From contig NC_134379.1 of assembly GCF_035582795.1 (NCBI RefSeq), forward strand, positions 2,046,001 through 2,110,000: DNA of 64,000 nt, given 5' to 3'. Shown here one piece after another: positions 46,784 through 58,454 of the stretch; within the stretch, counting starts at the first letter, position 1; each line of letters starts with the position of its first letter. The notes under the pieces were generated by a model. The model did no database searches. It had not been told where the DNA came from and saw nothing but the letters and a program-made list of their open reading frames with translations. This stretch comes from Mycteria americana (lineage: Eukaryota; Chordata; Aves; Ciconiiformes; Ciconiidae). Position numbers and translations under genes: made by a program.

Positions 46784-49700
46784 GCCGCCGCCGCCCGGGC
46801 CGGCGGGCTCCACTCGGGCTCTGCCCGTGGGGCACCCCACGCCGCGGGGAGGGGCGCTGGGCCAGGCTGGGGTGGGAGAGGGCAAAGCGGCAATCCGCCC
46901 GGCAGAACCTCAGCGAGCTGCGAGAGGAATCAAACCTTCTGTTTTCCCTCACGCAGACGCGCGCCCAGATGAACGCTTCGGAGAGGTGCAAACTGAGGAG
47001 CGTGACGAGGCAGGCGGGCAAATCTTGCCTGCCCAGCTCCCCGTGAGCACAAAACACGCTGGTTTGGGACCGTCCCCGTCCCGACTGCCAGGATCCAGGA
47101 GATCTGGGGGGTTTCCTTCCTGGGAAAGAAGTGGGTCACGGCTCCAGCGGTGCCAGCTCCCGCCTTGCTGCTGACAGCAGGACAAGGAGCTGGGGTCCTG
47201 TCCTCGCTGTGCCACCGCGGTCATCAGCAACCCACGCGATAGCACCGGGTCTTTTATCCAGATTAAAAAAAAAAAAGGGATGCTCACATGTCCTCGTACA
47301 GCGTCGCGGAGCTGCACGGGGCAAGTCTGCAAAGAGCGTGCTGGAACCCGACTGCGGTTACAGAAAAAGTTACTGCGTGTGTCCGTTGTACAGGGGTTTC
47401 TACGCACTTCAAGGAGACGTTTGTCACAGCGAGAAGAGGCGAGGGGACCTCACCTTCAGTCTGCTAGTGGCCCCCCAGCCCTAACACGGCAGAAATGCGG
47501 AGAGAAAAACTGACCTCATCCTAATCGGCTGACGTCAACTAATAATTACCAAGGGAAGAAACCCGACGGCTCCGAGCGAGGAGCTGTAATCACCCAACTC
47601 CTGTCCCGCTGACTTGTTCGTCTCTGCCTTTGGACCCCATAAGGAGGAGCGTTCGGTCTCGTGCCAGCTGGGGCTGCAGCACCCCGAGGCTGCCCCAGGA
47701 GAAGGCTAACGAAAGGGCTCCCGCCTCGCTTGCCCAAGGAACCGCAAGTGCTTCTCGATACTCCCCTTCGCTAAGAAAAAAGCTTTTTGAGAAATAACCC
47801 CCTCATCTTGCAGGCAACGCAATGCACGACCTTTAATACTCGCAATAAAAGAGAAGCTGAGAGAAAGAGAGGTCGGGACCCCAGCCCCTGCCCTAGACTC
47901 TGCTCAGTGCTCCGGTCCCTCTCAAAAGCACCCTTCTGCCCAGCCTCTCCAGCAGCGCTGGCTTTGGGGCTGACCCGAGGGACTCCTCGTGCCCTCTCGG
48001 GAATACAGGACCCGGACCAAAAACTCCTCGCACACCGGCCAGCGGCCAAATGCAACTTTTAGGCAGGCTACGCTCGAACCAGCAGCCTGGAAGCGAGGTG
48101 CTCGCGAGCCTCTTACCAGCTCTTGGAGTGGTTTTGTCCCCTGGGATGAACCGCAGCAGCAGGGCACCCAATAAAGACGTCTGCAGAGGGGTGATTTATC
48201 TGTAGGGGAAGCCATGGCAATTCCCAACCCCTCTTAAATATCCGCTTCCTGGCTCTAAACAGTCAATAACTTGCCAACTGGGGAATGCCTTTGTCTGCTC
48301 CCCTCCATGTATTTTCTGCTTTTCATTATAATTTGCTAAATAATACATTACAACGAGTTGTTTATCAAACTCGGCAGCTTCGTGACTCCTCCCCCCCCCA
48401 CCATCCGGAGGAATTTCACCCGTAAATCAGTCGCACAAATACCTGCTGGCATCGCCCCAGCCGGCCCCCAGGCTCTGCTAAGAGCCGTCACCCAAATTAA
48501 ACAGCATTTCTGTACCCCAGGATGGCCGCGTCTCTCTCTGCTGCTCCTCTCCTTATGGTCCTCCTCGGGACACCAGCCAAAGGGCAAAGGGGGAACAGAA
48601 ATAATAAAAAGACACAAAGCCAGCAGATAAAGAAAGCGGAGGAGGAAGCTTTGCTGGGAGCTCCGTTTCTCTGGTGGGAGAAGCAAAAGTGGCACCCAGA
48701 GGTAAACGAGAGTAAAATTCACTGAAATAAGTGCTCTGAGGATGTCGAGGGAGCCTGGGAGGGAGGCTGGGTATTTCTGGCCCCGAGCGCGGGGCTCCTC
48801 CAGGCGATCCCACGGCACAGGCGGGGATTCAGAGGATGCAGCCTTCCCAGCGAGGCCAGGCGAGTCCGGAGCTGCCCTGGCCGAGGCAGCGTCAGCCGAG
48901 CCCTTGGTGAGGACGGCACGTTTACCTGCTCCTCTCATTTAACTTGGGAAGGGCTCAAGGCTGCAACGCCTCTATCGGCCTCGTATCTGGAGCGCGCTCT
49001 GAAAAACGCCCTCCATCCCGGCTCTCCGGCATCAGCCGCCGCAGGTGCCGCGCCGCGGCTCTGGCTGTACGGACCTCCGCACCGCGGCGGCCGCCGAGCG
49101 CATCTCTGCGCAAGCCAAAACTTCTGCCGACCTCCAAGCACCGCCCGCACCTCATCCCAATCCGTGACCCGGGGAGAACGGTCCCTCAGAGACCTCCTCG
49201 CCCCGCGTGCCACGGGAGCCGACGCGCAGCCGTCCTTACATCCCACTGCGCTTCGTTTTGCGGATGGCGACTGCGGGAAGGGAGAGGCCAGCGCTGCGAG
49301 CAGGACACGAGCCTAATCGCTCCCGGTCATGCCAGGTAGCTGATAAATGGGCTGAGACCTGATCGTTTTGTTGCGGTGCTGCAAAGCTCACGGGCGCTGG
49401 CACTCCTCTGCCAGGCACACACCAATGGAGAAAAATCCTAGACACCTGTAAATATGCAAATACTTTAAACGCTCCTAAACAGGGAGGAGCAAAGGGGCTG
49501 CTGGTTTGCTCTCCTTTGTTTGATTTTCAAGCTGCAGGAGCTCCAGCCGGAGCACCTTGGAAGTGCCCGCTTCACGGGGTGGAGAAGCCACGAGGGAAAA
49601 ATAATCCGGGTGCTTTGGGCTGCAGTGCAGGCTCCTGCTGGCACAGCCCGCCCAGCACCGCTGCCCTCCGAGCGGGGCCGGGCGAAGCCGGTGCATCGGC

Positions 49701-52700
49701 TGAACCCGGCGTCTGCTGGTGCCGCTCATCGCGCGCGTGCGCGAAGCGGAGGAGCTGTATTGGCCAGGGTACCGCGTCCAGAGGAAGCGTTCTGCTGGCG
49801 CGGGAGCCCAGCAATCCCGCAGCAGGGCAGTTCTCCGACAGCTCCCAGCCACGTGTTCCAGTGAATCCGAGCACGTCCGTTAACTCCTCGGGCACTCGTC
49901 TTTGAACGCGCGCCGTCGGCTGGCAGCAGTCCCAGGAACGAGCGAAGGGAACCTGGGATGGAGGATTTGAGCACACGGCGGCGGATCCAGCCGGCACGAG
50001 GGCTGTGCCAGCAGGTTTGCCCATCCACGGGACAGGTGGCCGGGGTCCAGGAGATGGCTGGCACGATGGCAGGCGTGACGTGAAGGGACGCAGACCCGAC
50101 AGAGAGCCAGGAAGAGAGAAAAGTAACGCGGGGAACGAGAACTTGGTGCTGAGGCTGAGCCGATGCCAGAGAACTGAAGCATTTGCAAATGAACTGGCCG
50201 GCCAGAAGCAGTCGGAGCATCGCTGCGGTGCCGCCCCGAGAGCCACGCCGGGCCAGGCAAACGTGGCCGTTTACAGAGCCAGGTCCTGTCACCTGCCCTC
50301 CTGCGCGCAGGTGCCACCAAGCGACTGCGGCAGCGGCGCGGGGCGGCGGGCGAGGACAGCGCCTCGACAGCTTTTCGGCGCCCGGCTCCTGGGGCAGGTT
50401 GCGGAAGGGTTGCAGAGGGATCCGCAGCACGCGGGGAGCTGGTAGTTTTCCAGAGCGGGTGGCTGAGGAATTCCAGCCCGAGTCACGCAGCAGGAAAAAG
50501 AAATCAGTTTATTCAAATTAGCGCTACTTCCTTCCCCAAACGCGTAGGAGAGGAGGACGATTCTTTCTCCCTCCACCTTGCAAAGCGACGCGGCCGACCC
50601 TCTGCCCGGGTGCCCTCGGGGCACAGCAAAGGAGGAGTAAGCGCCCGCACCCATCACCGATAGCGAGGAGAGAGGCAAGCAGATGGGTGCCCCTAATCCC
50701 CCCTCCGAACTGACACCCAGCCCAGGGAAAAGGGGAAAGCTCTCGCAGGCTCCGCTGGTTTATTTACCAAAATCTCCTGGTGCTCTTGGGCAACAGCAGC
50801 AGGGTTTGGGTACGGGGACAAGAGGTGCAGTCAAAACGCCGTTTACATGGTGTAAGGAGCGTGGGCCCTGGTTCAGAGCTCAGCCCTGCTGCACCGAGCC
50901 GGGTCTAGTCAGCGCCTGGCAATTCTTGCCCCATTATTATTACGAGCTCTTCTGATATAAAAAGGAAATGCAATTTGGGGATGGCGAGAGCGCATCTTCT
51001 ATAATCAAATTCTTCCAGCTCAGCAGCAGCGGAACCGGCCCCTCAGGACGCGTTACCCTCTGCCGCAGCCGGGCTCTGCCCCCGCCGCGCCCCCAGCCCC
51101 CCCCCCCGCAGCCGAGCAAACCGGGACCCAGACCCAAACCGTTCAAAACCGCTGCCGCAGAGCGCCAGCAAAGCCAGAGCACCCGCCTTCGCACCCTGAC
51201 CGCTCGCGAACAAGCGCCGGAGAAGCAGAGGGCTGTCCCCTCAGCGCCGGGGCATCCCGCAGCGGCGCGGGGCGTTTTATCAGACAAAAGCTGCTCTTGT
51301 CTCCCCGCGACCCAGAAAGGGGGAAGAAAGAAGAAACCGAGGGTTTAACTCAAATCATACACTCTCACGACCATTTTACCACCCGAGACGCTCAGAATGC
51401 TTTGGAAAACTTTTCTTTGAGCCGTCGCCTTCCCACGCTCCGCAGATCCCCGCAGAGAGGACCGCGACCTCCCCGCAGACGGGCACGGCCCTTTGCGGGA
51501 GCCGCAGCCCCCCCCAAACAGCTACGCCCCATCCCCGCCCGGCACCCGCGGGGCTCCCGCGCATCGCTGCGGGTTATCCCCTCGGCTGGCTCCGGCCCTA
51601 AACGAGAGCGAGCCTCGCGCGCACGGGGTGCGCGAACGCCCCGCGAGCAGGGACGCGGCTGGTGGGACGCACGTCCCCCCGCAAGCCTCGGCTTTTGATT
51701 ATAACTTCCACCACCGGAGGAAAAGCTGGTAAGTGGCCGGTGATGCAGGAGCGACAGCGGACGCCTTACGAACCTCCGGACCTCCTTCTGCCGGTGAAGG
51801 CGAGGTGGGGAGCTTGGCAAACGGCAGGTTTCCGTTGCCGGGAAATGCGAAAGGGCCAGCGCTCGGCTTCAGTCCCAGCGGGGACACCGGGAGGGAAAAG
51901 CTACGATTCCTCAGGTCCAACCTTCCTTTTCAAGTCGCTGTACCTTACCTTTGAAGCAAATTGCTTTGCAAATACTGATTAATTTAACTGTACAACATCC
52001 ATCTTAAATAAACAGTATCTTGGCTTACAGATGGGGAAATCAAGGCATGGGAGGGAAAAAAAAGCAGAACCAGGAAAAAAAAAAAAAACAACCTCTTTGT
52101 GCTTTAACTACAAAATCATCTTTCCTCATTAGCAGCTAATCAGAACTACCAGAGGGGAAGAGATTACAGACAGGGCGTAGAGGGGAGTAACTGAAAGAAA
52201 TACAGACGTCAAAACAGATTTTCATTTATTTACTCATTTATCACAGCGAGTCACAGGCTTCGAGTTCATTCAAGTCTGCGTTAGCCTTGCAGGATTTTGG
52301 GATGCCGTCTCCAAAAATCTAAAAAGTTAACAGGTCACAGCCACGCACCACCTCAGGAAGGAGAAAATCTGCGCTTTCGGGTTGGTCTCGGGCAGCCTGA
52401 TATTGCTTTGCCTGCTAGATTATGAGAAACCACTAATCTTCCCTCGCCAGCCTCCTAATCTTTATGGGAGCCCAGATACCTTATCTGAAACTTCCGTACT
52501 GAAAAGCACCCCAGCTCGCGCGGCAGTAGCTCGGGCGATGGTTTGCAGCGGCTCTCAGACCTGGGGAACGGCAAGCGGGGAGCAGAGGTGGGTTTTGGCA
52601 CCCGGCTGACCCGTCCGGCTGCCGTGCCGCAGCCGGCGCAGGGTACCCCGTGCCGTGCCAGCCCACGGTGCTGCCGGCGGGAGCAAACCCGCCGGCGTGG

Positions 52701-52969
52701 GAGCAGTTTGGTGAAGGCCGACACAGATGTCAAACATCAGATGTTTGTTCTTTCTCTCGGCCGCGTCTGGGCTGAGCGGCTCCGGAATGAGGGGGTCGGC
52801 TGGGCTCAGGGTCCCGGGGCAGAGCCCACGCATCCCTTCTGCTCCTCTGAACGTCTCCGCGCACGCTCCTACCCACCTTTGTGTATTTAGACACCAAAAT
52901 AAACCATCAGCAGTTTGGGGCTTCCCCCCCCTCCTTTTTGCCCAAAAATTAATTGCAAGAAGCCAAGTG

Positions 52970-53250
52970 TTTTACAACAAGTGATAGGATGAGAGGGAAT
53001 GGCCTCAAGTTGCGCCAGGGGAGGTTTAGACTGGGTATTAGGAACAATTCCTTCACCAAAAGGGTTGCCAAGCACTGGAACAGGCTGCCCAGGGGAGTGG
53101 TGGAGTCACCAGCCCTGGAGGTACTGAAAAGCCGTGGAGATGTGGTGCTTCGGGACACGGTTTAGTGGTGGACTTGGCAGCGTTAGGGTAACGGTTGGAC
53201 TCGATGTTCTTAAAGGTCCTTTCCAACCTAAACGATTCTGTGATTCAATG
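52970..53250 (+). mobile_element. CR1 LINE, 5'-truncated 3' end
   Basis: The stretch has the known 3' terminal sequence of avian Chicken Repeat 1: gatgagagggaatggcctca, aggggaggtttagactgggt, gaacaggctgcccaggggag, gtttagtggtggacttggca, gttggactcgatgttcttaa, and the terminal octamer-type repeat attctgtgattc. Only about 280 bp remain, as usual for CR1, which is mostly inserted truncated and lacks a poly-A tail. The short open frame across it is a remnant of CR1 sequence, not a host gene. Good preservation suggests a moderately recent copy. Confidence 0.95.
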
Positions 53251-56200
53251 CAGGCAGAGAACGTCTCATCTTCCAGCTTCCCTTTCTCTCCTTATTTCAC
53301 CCTGACTTTCCAGAAGCGAGGAGACGGACAGGGTCCATGACTTACTCATCTGACCACAACTCGGAGCCACCACGCCGGGCTGGGTCCGAGGTCTCTGGAG
53401 GAGACAAGCCTCCGTAACTCGCACCAGCCCCAGGACGCTCAAACGGGTCGCTACCTGCACAGCGCACCTCCTCCGGCATTTCCAGCCTTGCGCACCAGCC
53501 CACGCTGGGAAACGAGGCACATATTTTTAAATAAGAGGAGGAAATGGTGTCTTTGTGTCAGGCAAGTGGAAGAAATCCAGGACCAAGAGACTGCAGAGCC
53601 TTTCCACTTCAGACAGCAGGTGCTCTCCAAGATGTGGTTATGGCAACAAAATAAATGATGGATAATTGCTTTTGTGACAACTTGCCAATTAAATTAGACT
53701 CAGCAGAATAACATAATGACAATTTGTTATGCTCTGGTGGGCACTAACACACCAATCATAATTAAATGCTATGACTGAAATAGAATGCTGCTGTACACAG
53801 GAATATATAACCCCAATTCCCTCCCAGTGAAACATTATAGGTTCAGACTTGATTTCAATTTCTGAAGGATAATAGCATTAGCGCACATCAGAATGAGCTC
53901 GCAATATGCATATAGGCAGCAGCAGCGCAGGGAGACAGACAGAGCCAAGGACAGCTGAGCCGCCGGGGTCCTGCGGGGACCCTCGGAGCACCTCTGATGC
54001 TCCGGCTCTGCCAGCAGCAGGGGACATCCCGAATCACTGCCGCGTCCCAGGAAGATTTCCAATCCCGGGCCTGGGGGAGCAGGCAGGGGAGCGACCGTTC
54101 CCGAGGGACCAGCCCCGCTGCCGGTACCGGGGTGAGAGCTCGCCAGGACGGGGCCGCGGGGGTTTCTCGCGGCCGCGCCAACGCCGAGCGCCGTGCTCCA
54201 CCAGCAAAGCCCTCGTGCTCCTGAGCGGTCCCTCGCAGCCCGGACTGAGCCGTGGGATGCCCGGGGAGCCTGCCTTTCCTTGAATGATTATTAAAATGTT
54301 CATTAAAATAAAATATATCTTGCCCCGCAGCCAGGATCCCTCTGGGGCTCAGCCCTTCCAGCTGACCCGGCCACAAGCAAGCCGGTTAGCATCAACTGAC
54401 TGAAAAACTGAACAAGGAGTGGGGCAGGTCCCGCAAGTACTTAAAATGTACTGGTAAAACAGCAGCCAGCTTCGTCACCCCGAGCCCCCGCTGAGCCCAA
54501 CCTGCTGTTCTCGCAGGGACGCTCTGACCCTGGTGCTGTTCCTCCCCCCTGCCCTGCACCTCATTCACCCTACGGCTGCTGGGCCAGGAATTACTATCGC
54601 ACAGGCATTTCTGGTGCCGCAGAAGCAAAATACTACAGAGAGCGCCGATCCCAAGCGTTAAAAAAAAGCATTCATTTAAAAACAAAACTAGGCAGATGGC
54701 AGGAACTGATGCTGCCGAGGTTTTGCAAACCCCCCCCCCCCCGAAAGCAGAAGCCACCCGCGTGCCATCCCCTCTCCCGGTGTGGAAATTCGACTTGCAG
54801 CGCTCCCCGCGCAGACAGCGCCTCGCTCCGATGCCGCGTACATTTTCCCGACAAACGAGTGTGAAACGCCTGGCGTGTCCGTCTGGCCGCCCCAACAGCC
54901 CTAAGGAACGGCAGCCGCGGAGCCCCATCCGTTGCGGCGGGCTGCTCCCCAGCAAAGCAGCACCAAGCCCTGCTCCTTTAGGAGAGCCAGCAATTTACCC
55001 AAATAAAAGCTTTCTAAATTCAGGTGACGCAAAGGCGGCTCCTGCCTCGATTCAAGTGCCAAGCAACGAGACTGCCTCGTCCCTGAGTTACAAAGGCCAT
55101 CACACTCCTTGAGAGATCTCAGCATATCTTTTATCAGGTGTTGTATAATAAGGCAAGTATAAAAACACAATGAATTCAAGGCAAGATCCTAAGAGATACA
55201 GATTTCTGGAATATTCCAAAGCTCAAAATGGGGCAGATTGGAAGGCCAAATGCGTGTGCAGGCAAGGGTGGGCAGAGGTATATCACACAAGAATACTACA
55301 GTGCGGCAATGCCAACATTTTAATATCTTACTTGGAGCCACATTTTTAAAACATTAAATGCTTTATTACCTGCCTCGATGAAGCTTGGCACTGGCAAGGT
55401 CAGATCCCCTGGTTTTCCAGCAAAGCTGATGAATTATTTTGGCTGCTCCAGACATAAGACCTGATCCTATTAAACCCCAAGTTCCCCTGCCCTCAACACG
55501 TAACAGCGGATAATCTCCCCACGCGCGACCGACAGCGCGGTCAGAGATGCCTTACGGCACAGGAACGCGTGCTTTCGGATTAAAACGGCGCCCAAGCTCA
55601 GGGCCCGGTCCTACAGCCCTGAACTATGGGACCAGCGGCGTTCACTCCGGTGGGACACATCCCGCACACAAGCGCCGACACTGTTTGGTAAAGCACCAGG
55701 CCGGGTAGTGCTACGGCATCCCTAGGAACCTTCTTTCCGATTGCACCGATTCATCCCACCGATACACCTGCATCATTTGCTGCCTCTTCAGTGATTTACC
55801 ATCAGCGCGGGACGCGTTTGCAACACACCACTGCACGAGATGCCGTTGCCCGGGGTCAGAAGCAGCCCTGAGCGACAGCCCCCCTGAATTTCCAAACGGG
55901 CAGAGGGCAGGGGCTTCCCGTCCCAGCGCTTTGGACAAACCCTGCGGCTGCAGCGCAGCTGCTTTGCCCGTTTTATTGCTAACGCTCCTGGGGCAAGCTA
56001 CCCTGGGTGTTGGTGCACAAGTGGGGTAATCACAAAAGCAGCAGACTTGGCAAACAAGACTTCTAGGTCCTACGACGGGACCCGCTAGAGACCGGGCGGA
56101 GTTCTGCGTCCTAAAATTTTCAGGCAAAGTCCACAATTTTAGGGACTGACCTTGGAAAACCTTCAGCCCGGCTTTCAGAGCTATAGAAGGGGTTTCCACC

Positions 56201-57735
56201 TGCCTGCGATTGCCTTGTCCTTTCGACGCCTCAAGGAGTAAGGAACCTTGTAACTGATACTTTGGCATTTATCGTCACTTAAAAATAGCCTGGCAATCAG
56301 GGAGAGGAACCGCTGCACACACCGCATCTCGCGGGAGGAAGGAGGTCAGCAATTTAGCCCAGAAAAGGTCACACGGCTTGCTCCGTAACGGGGTGTGGGA
56401 CCGCGAGACGGCGAAAGCTTCACTCCGGTCGGTAACAAGCGTCACGACGGCAGAGGCCAGCGTTGCCCGGGCATAAGGCAATTATTCGACCGCACCAGCT
56501 GCCCCGCGAAGGCAAAGGGCAAGCGGCAAGGTCACATCTGCGTCCTTCGCCCTCCCCGGCACGGGCAGCGGGAGGCCCGCAGGGCAGCGCTGGGTTTGCC
56601 CGTACCTGGGGCTCTCCCCCCGCCCCAATTCCCTCGGTGCACCTTGTATCCCACCAGCTCCGCATCCCGCTTGCTCCCAGGAGAAACCGAGATTTCTTTT
56701 CCAGTATTCGTGGTGCAAACTCGCGCTTCTCCCTAGCATCTCCCTGCAGGAGAAAGGCGATGCCATCGCGTATATTTTGCCTGCTGCTCGCTGCCAGCTC
56801 CCCCCCCCCCCCCCCCGGCAGCGCAGGGTGGGCACAAACGCCCCCGCCGCCACACGGGAGGGTCCCCAGCGGCCTCCCACGCTCCCTCCCGCTGCGTGGG
56901 GCCGGGGAGGGGGCTCGGGGGAGCCCGCCCGCCGCCAGCCCCGGCCGCCAGCCCCGGCCCCGAGCCCTCCCCCGCCGCGGGGCCGGCGGCGGAGCGCGGC
57001 TCCCACCTAGCGGGGAGCCCGCCACGGCCGCGGGGGGGGAGCGGGGCCGGGGGAGCCCCGCGCCCACGCCTCGGCCCGCCGAGCCCCCGAGCCTCGCTGC
57101 AGGGCCCGGGCTCCGCTCCCTCCTCGCCGCTGAAGCGGCCGAGTTAGTCCGAGGTCGCGGGGATGGGGGCTCCCAGCCCAGCCCAGCCCAGCCCCCGCAC
57201 CCATCGAACGCACGCAGAACTCCGCGCTTAACCGCGGGCTTCCTCCCCAACGGCACCAAATACTTCAGCTCCTTTACCCCCCAGGCTCCCCCTTACCCAC
57301 CGGCCGCAGCAGGACGTCTCCAACCGCTCCCCCAGGCAGAGCCGCTGCAGCCAGCAGCAGCCGGCCCTGCCCCGCCGGCTTCCAAGAAGTAATTTCCTGA
57401 TTTACACCACGTGCAGGCTCCAGCCTCCCTCCTCACCCCCGCCGCCCCGCTGAACGCCTGTGCTGCCTTACACGTTTCCAGGTTTTCCCGCTCATTTGGC
57501 CACGTACCTGCTTCAGAGTAACGGCACGCACCCGCCAGCGAAGCGCACAACCGCAAGCGCGCCGCTGCTTTATACAGGAGTTTGGCAGAGCGCGGTTTGC
57601 CAGCCAGGTGACACCACTGCTGCAGGAAAACAAGTTTTTTTTACTTTCTAAGTCACAGTTTGGCTCGCCAGGCACGCCAGGTTTGGGCTACAGGCACGGG
57701 ACGCTGTGCTTCCCCTGCCCCCGACCTTTATCTCC
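53251..57735. other. Intergenic: no gene seen; CpG island near the right side
   Basis: AT-rich unique-looking blocks at about 53620-53920 and 55110-55450, the second containing plain unique sequence. The remainder is GC-rich, culminating in the CpG island at 56800-57260. The longest open frames (309 codons + strand, 279 codons - strand, around 56420-57390) overlap each other on opposite strands and are compositionally biased, so I do not call them genes. Confidence 0.65.
56800..57260. promoter_or_regulatory. CpG island
   Basis: About 450 bp of extreme G+C with dense CpG (for example gccgcggggccggcggcgga and gccacggccgcggggg) begins with a C17 homopolymer (56800-56816). Several GGGGCGGG-like and CCGCCC boxes occur. 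CpG islands of this kind normally mark promoters, but no recognisable first exon adjoins it. It could be an orphan island, an enhancer, or the start of an unannotated non-coding transcript. Confidence 0.5.
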
Positions 57736-57764
57736 TGTAACCCTGCTCAGGTGAGAACCACCAG

Positions 57765-58454
57765 TGATGGTCCTAATGGATGCACCTGGTCACGATGGCT
57801 GCATGGGCTCCAAGTGGATTCAGGAGACAGATATCAACACGATAGCCAAGGGCTATTGTGCAATGCGCCCAACGAAGAAACTGAAATCTGTGGTCGGCAT
57901 GCAAATATGACTGTGGGTCAATCCTCTTACCCCACAACTAGTGAGCAGCCCAAGAGCCCTTGGAGCTCTCCTGCACGGCAGCGGGCTGCTCACCAGGATC
58001 TCTCCTTGAGCAGGGACGCCTCTCAAGGTTACTCCTCGAGGCTGAGAGATTCCTTGCCGCAACGGATCCTCGGTAAGTGACGAACAGCATGCTAAACTCT
58101 GAAACCTTACCTAAGTGATATAAAGGATTGATTGCGCACATAGAATCCTTTAGACGTACACCATTGACCAAGTCTGGGACTAGGACTGGATCTAGCCGCA
58201 CCTAGACTCCTCTCTGAGAAGGAGTTTAGAAAGCAAGGGAGTCCTTTTCTGAACCTCATGACTCAACGGGAGGGTCTCCCTGACAGTTTTGTCTGACCCT
58301 GTCCTCTACGCAGTAGATAATCAAGGGTACCTTGCCATCAAATCTTGTTAAATAACTGTCGCATTGAACTTTGTTAACTCCCTATTCTGTATCAATAAAG
58401 TATATTTTTGCTTCTCTCTTGTGAGTGAAGTGCACTCTCACTCCATCCGTGACA
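57765..58454 (+). mobile_element. Probable solo LTR of an endogenous retrovirus
   Basis: The right end is typical of an LTR: AATAAA at 58394-58399, a T-rich then GTGAGTGAAGTGCAC-type U5-like tail, and a terminal TGACA at 58450-58454. A TATA-like tataaagg lies at about 58120. There is no retroviral coding sequence or second LTR beside it, hence a solo LTR. The left boundary is uncertain: TGATGGTCC at 57765 is my best guess, and no target-site duplication could be confirmed. It is non-coding; the open frame at 57706-58080 is incidental. Confidence 0.6.
58071..58077 (+). promoter_or_regulatory. Consensus-like splice donor inside the probable LTR
   Basis: CCTCGGTAAGTGACG contains G|GTAAGT, an almost perfect 5' splice site on the LTR's own strand. 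LTRs often donate first exons to host transcripts (established), but no such transcript can be shown here. Confidence 0.35.

Larger units (their letters stand above)
35836..52969. other. Intergenic: no gene seen; simple repeats and candidate regulatory blocks
   Basis: No supportable gene. AT-rich unique-looking blocks lie at about 36870-37180, 38100-38390, 39500-39840, 40900-41540, 43180-44100, 45000-45320, 48230-48360 and 51960-52340. Between them the DNA is GC-rich with shadow open frames on both strands. Short tandem repeats and one CTCF-like motif are listed separately. A20-type homopolymers occur near 38082-38101 and 40801-40815. Confidence 0.65.

Noticed and set aside
52953..53165. 70-codon frame in the CR1 element
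   Set aside because: It is the CR1 3' region read by chance; not a host gene and too truncated to be a functional LINE protein.
56420..57392. Overlapping long frames of 309 (+) and 279 (-) codons
   Set aside because: They lie on opposite strands of a CpG island, are Pro/Ala/Arg/Gly-rich and match no family I know. High GC removes stop codons.
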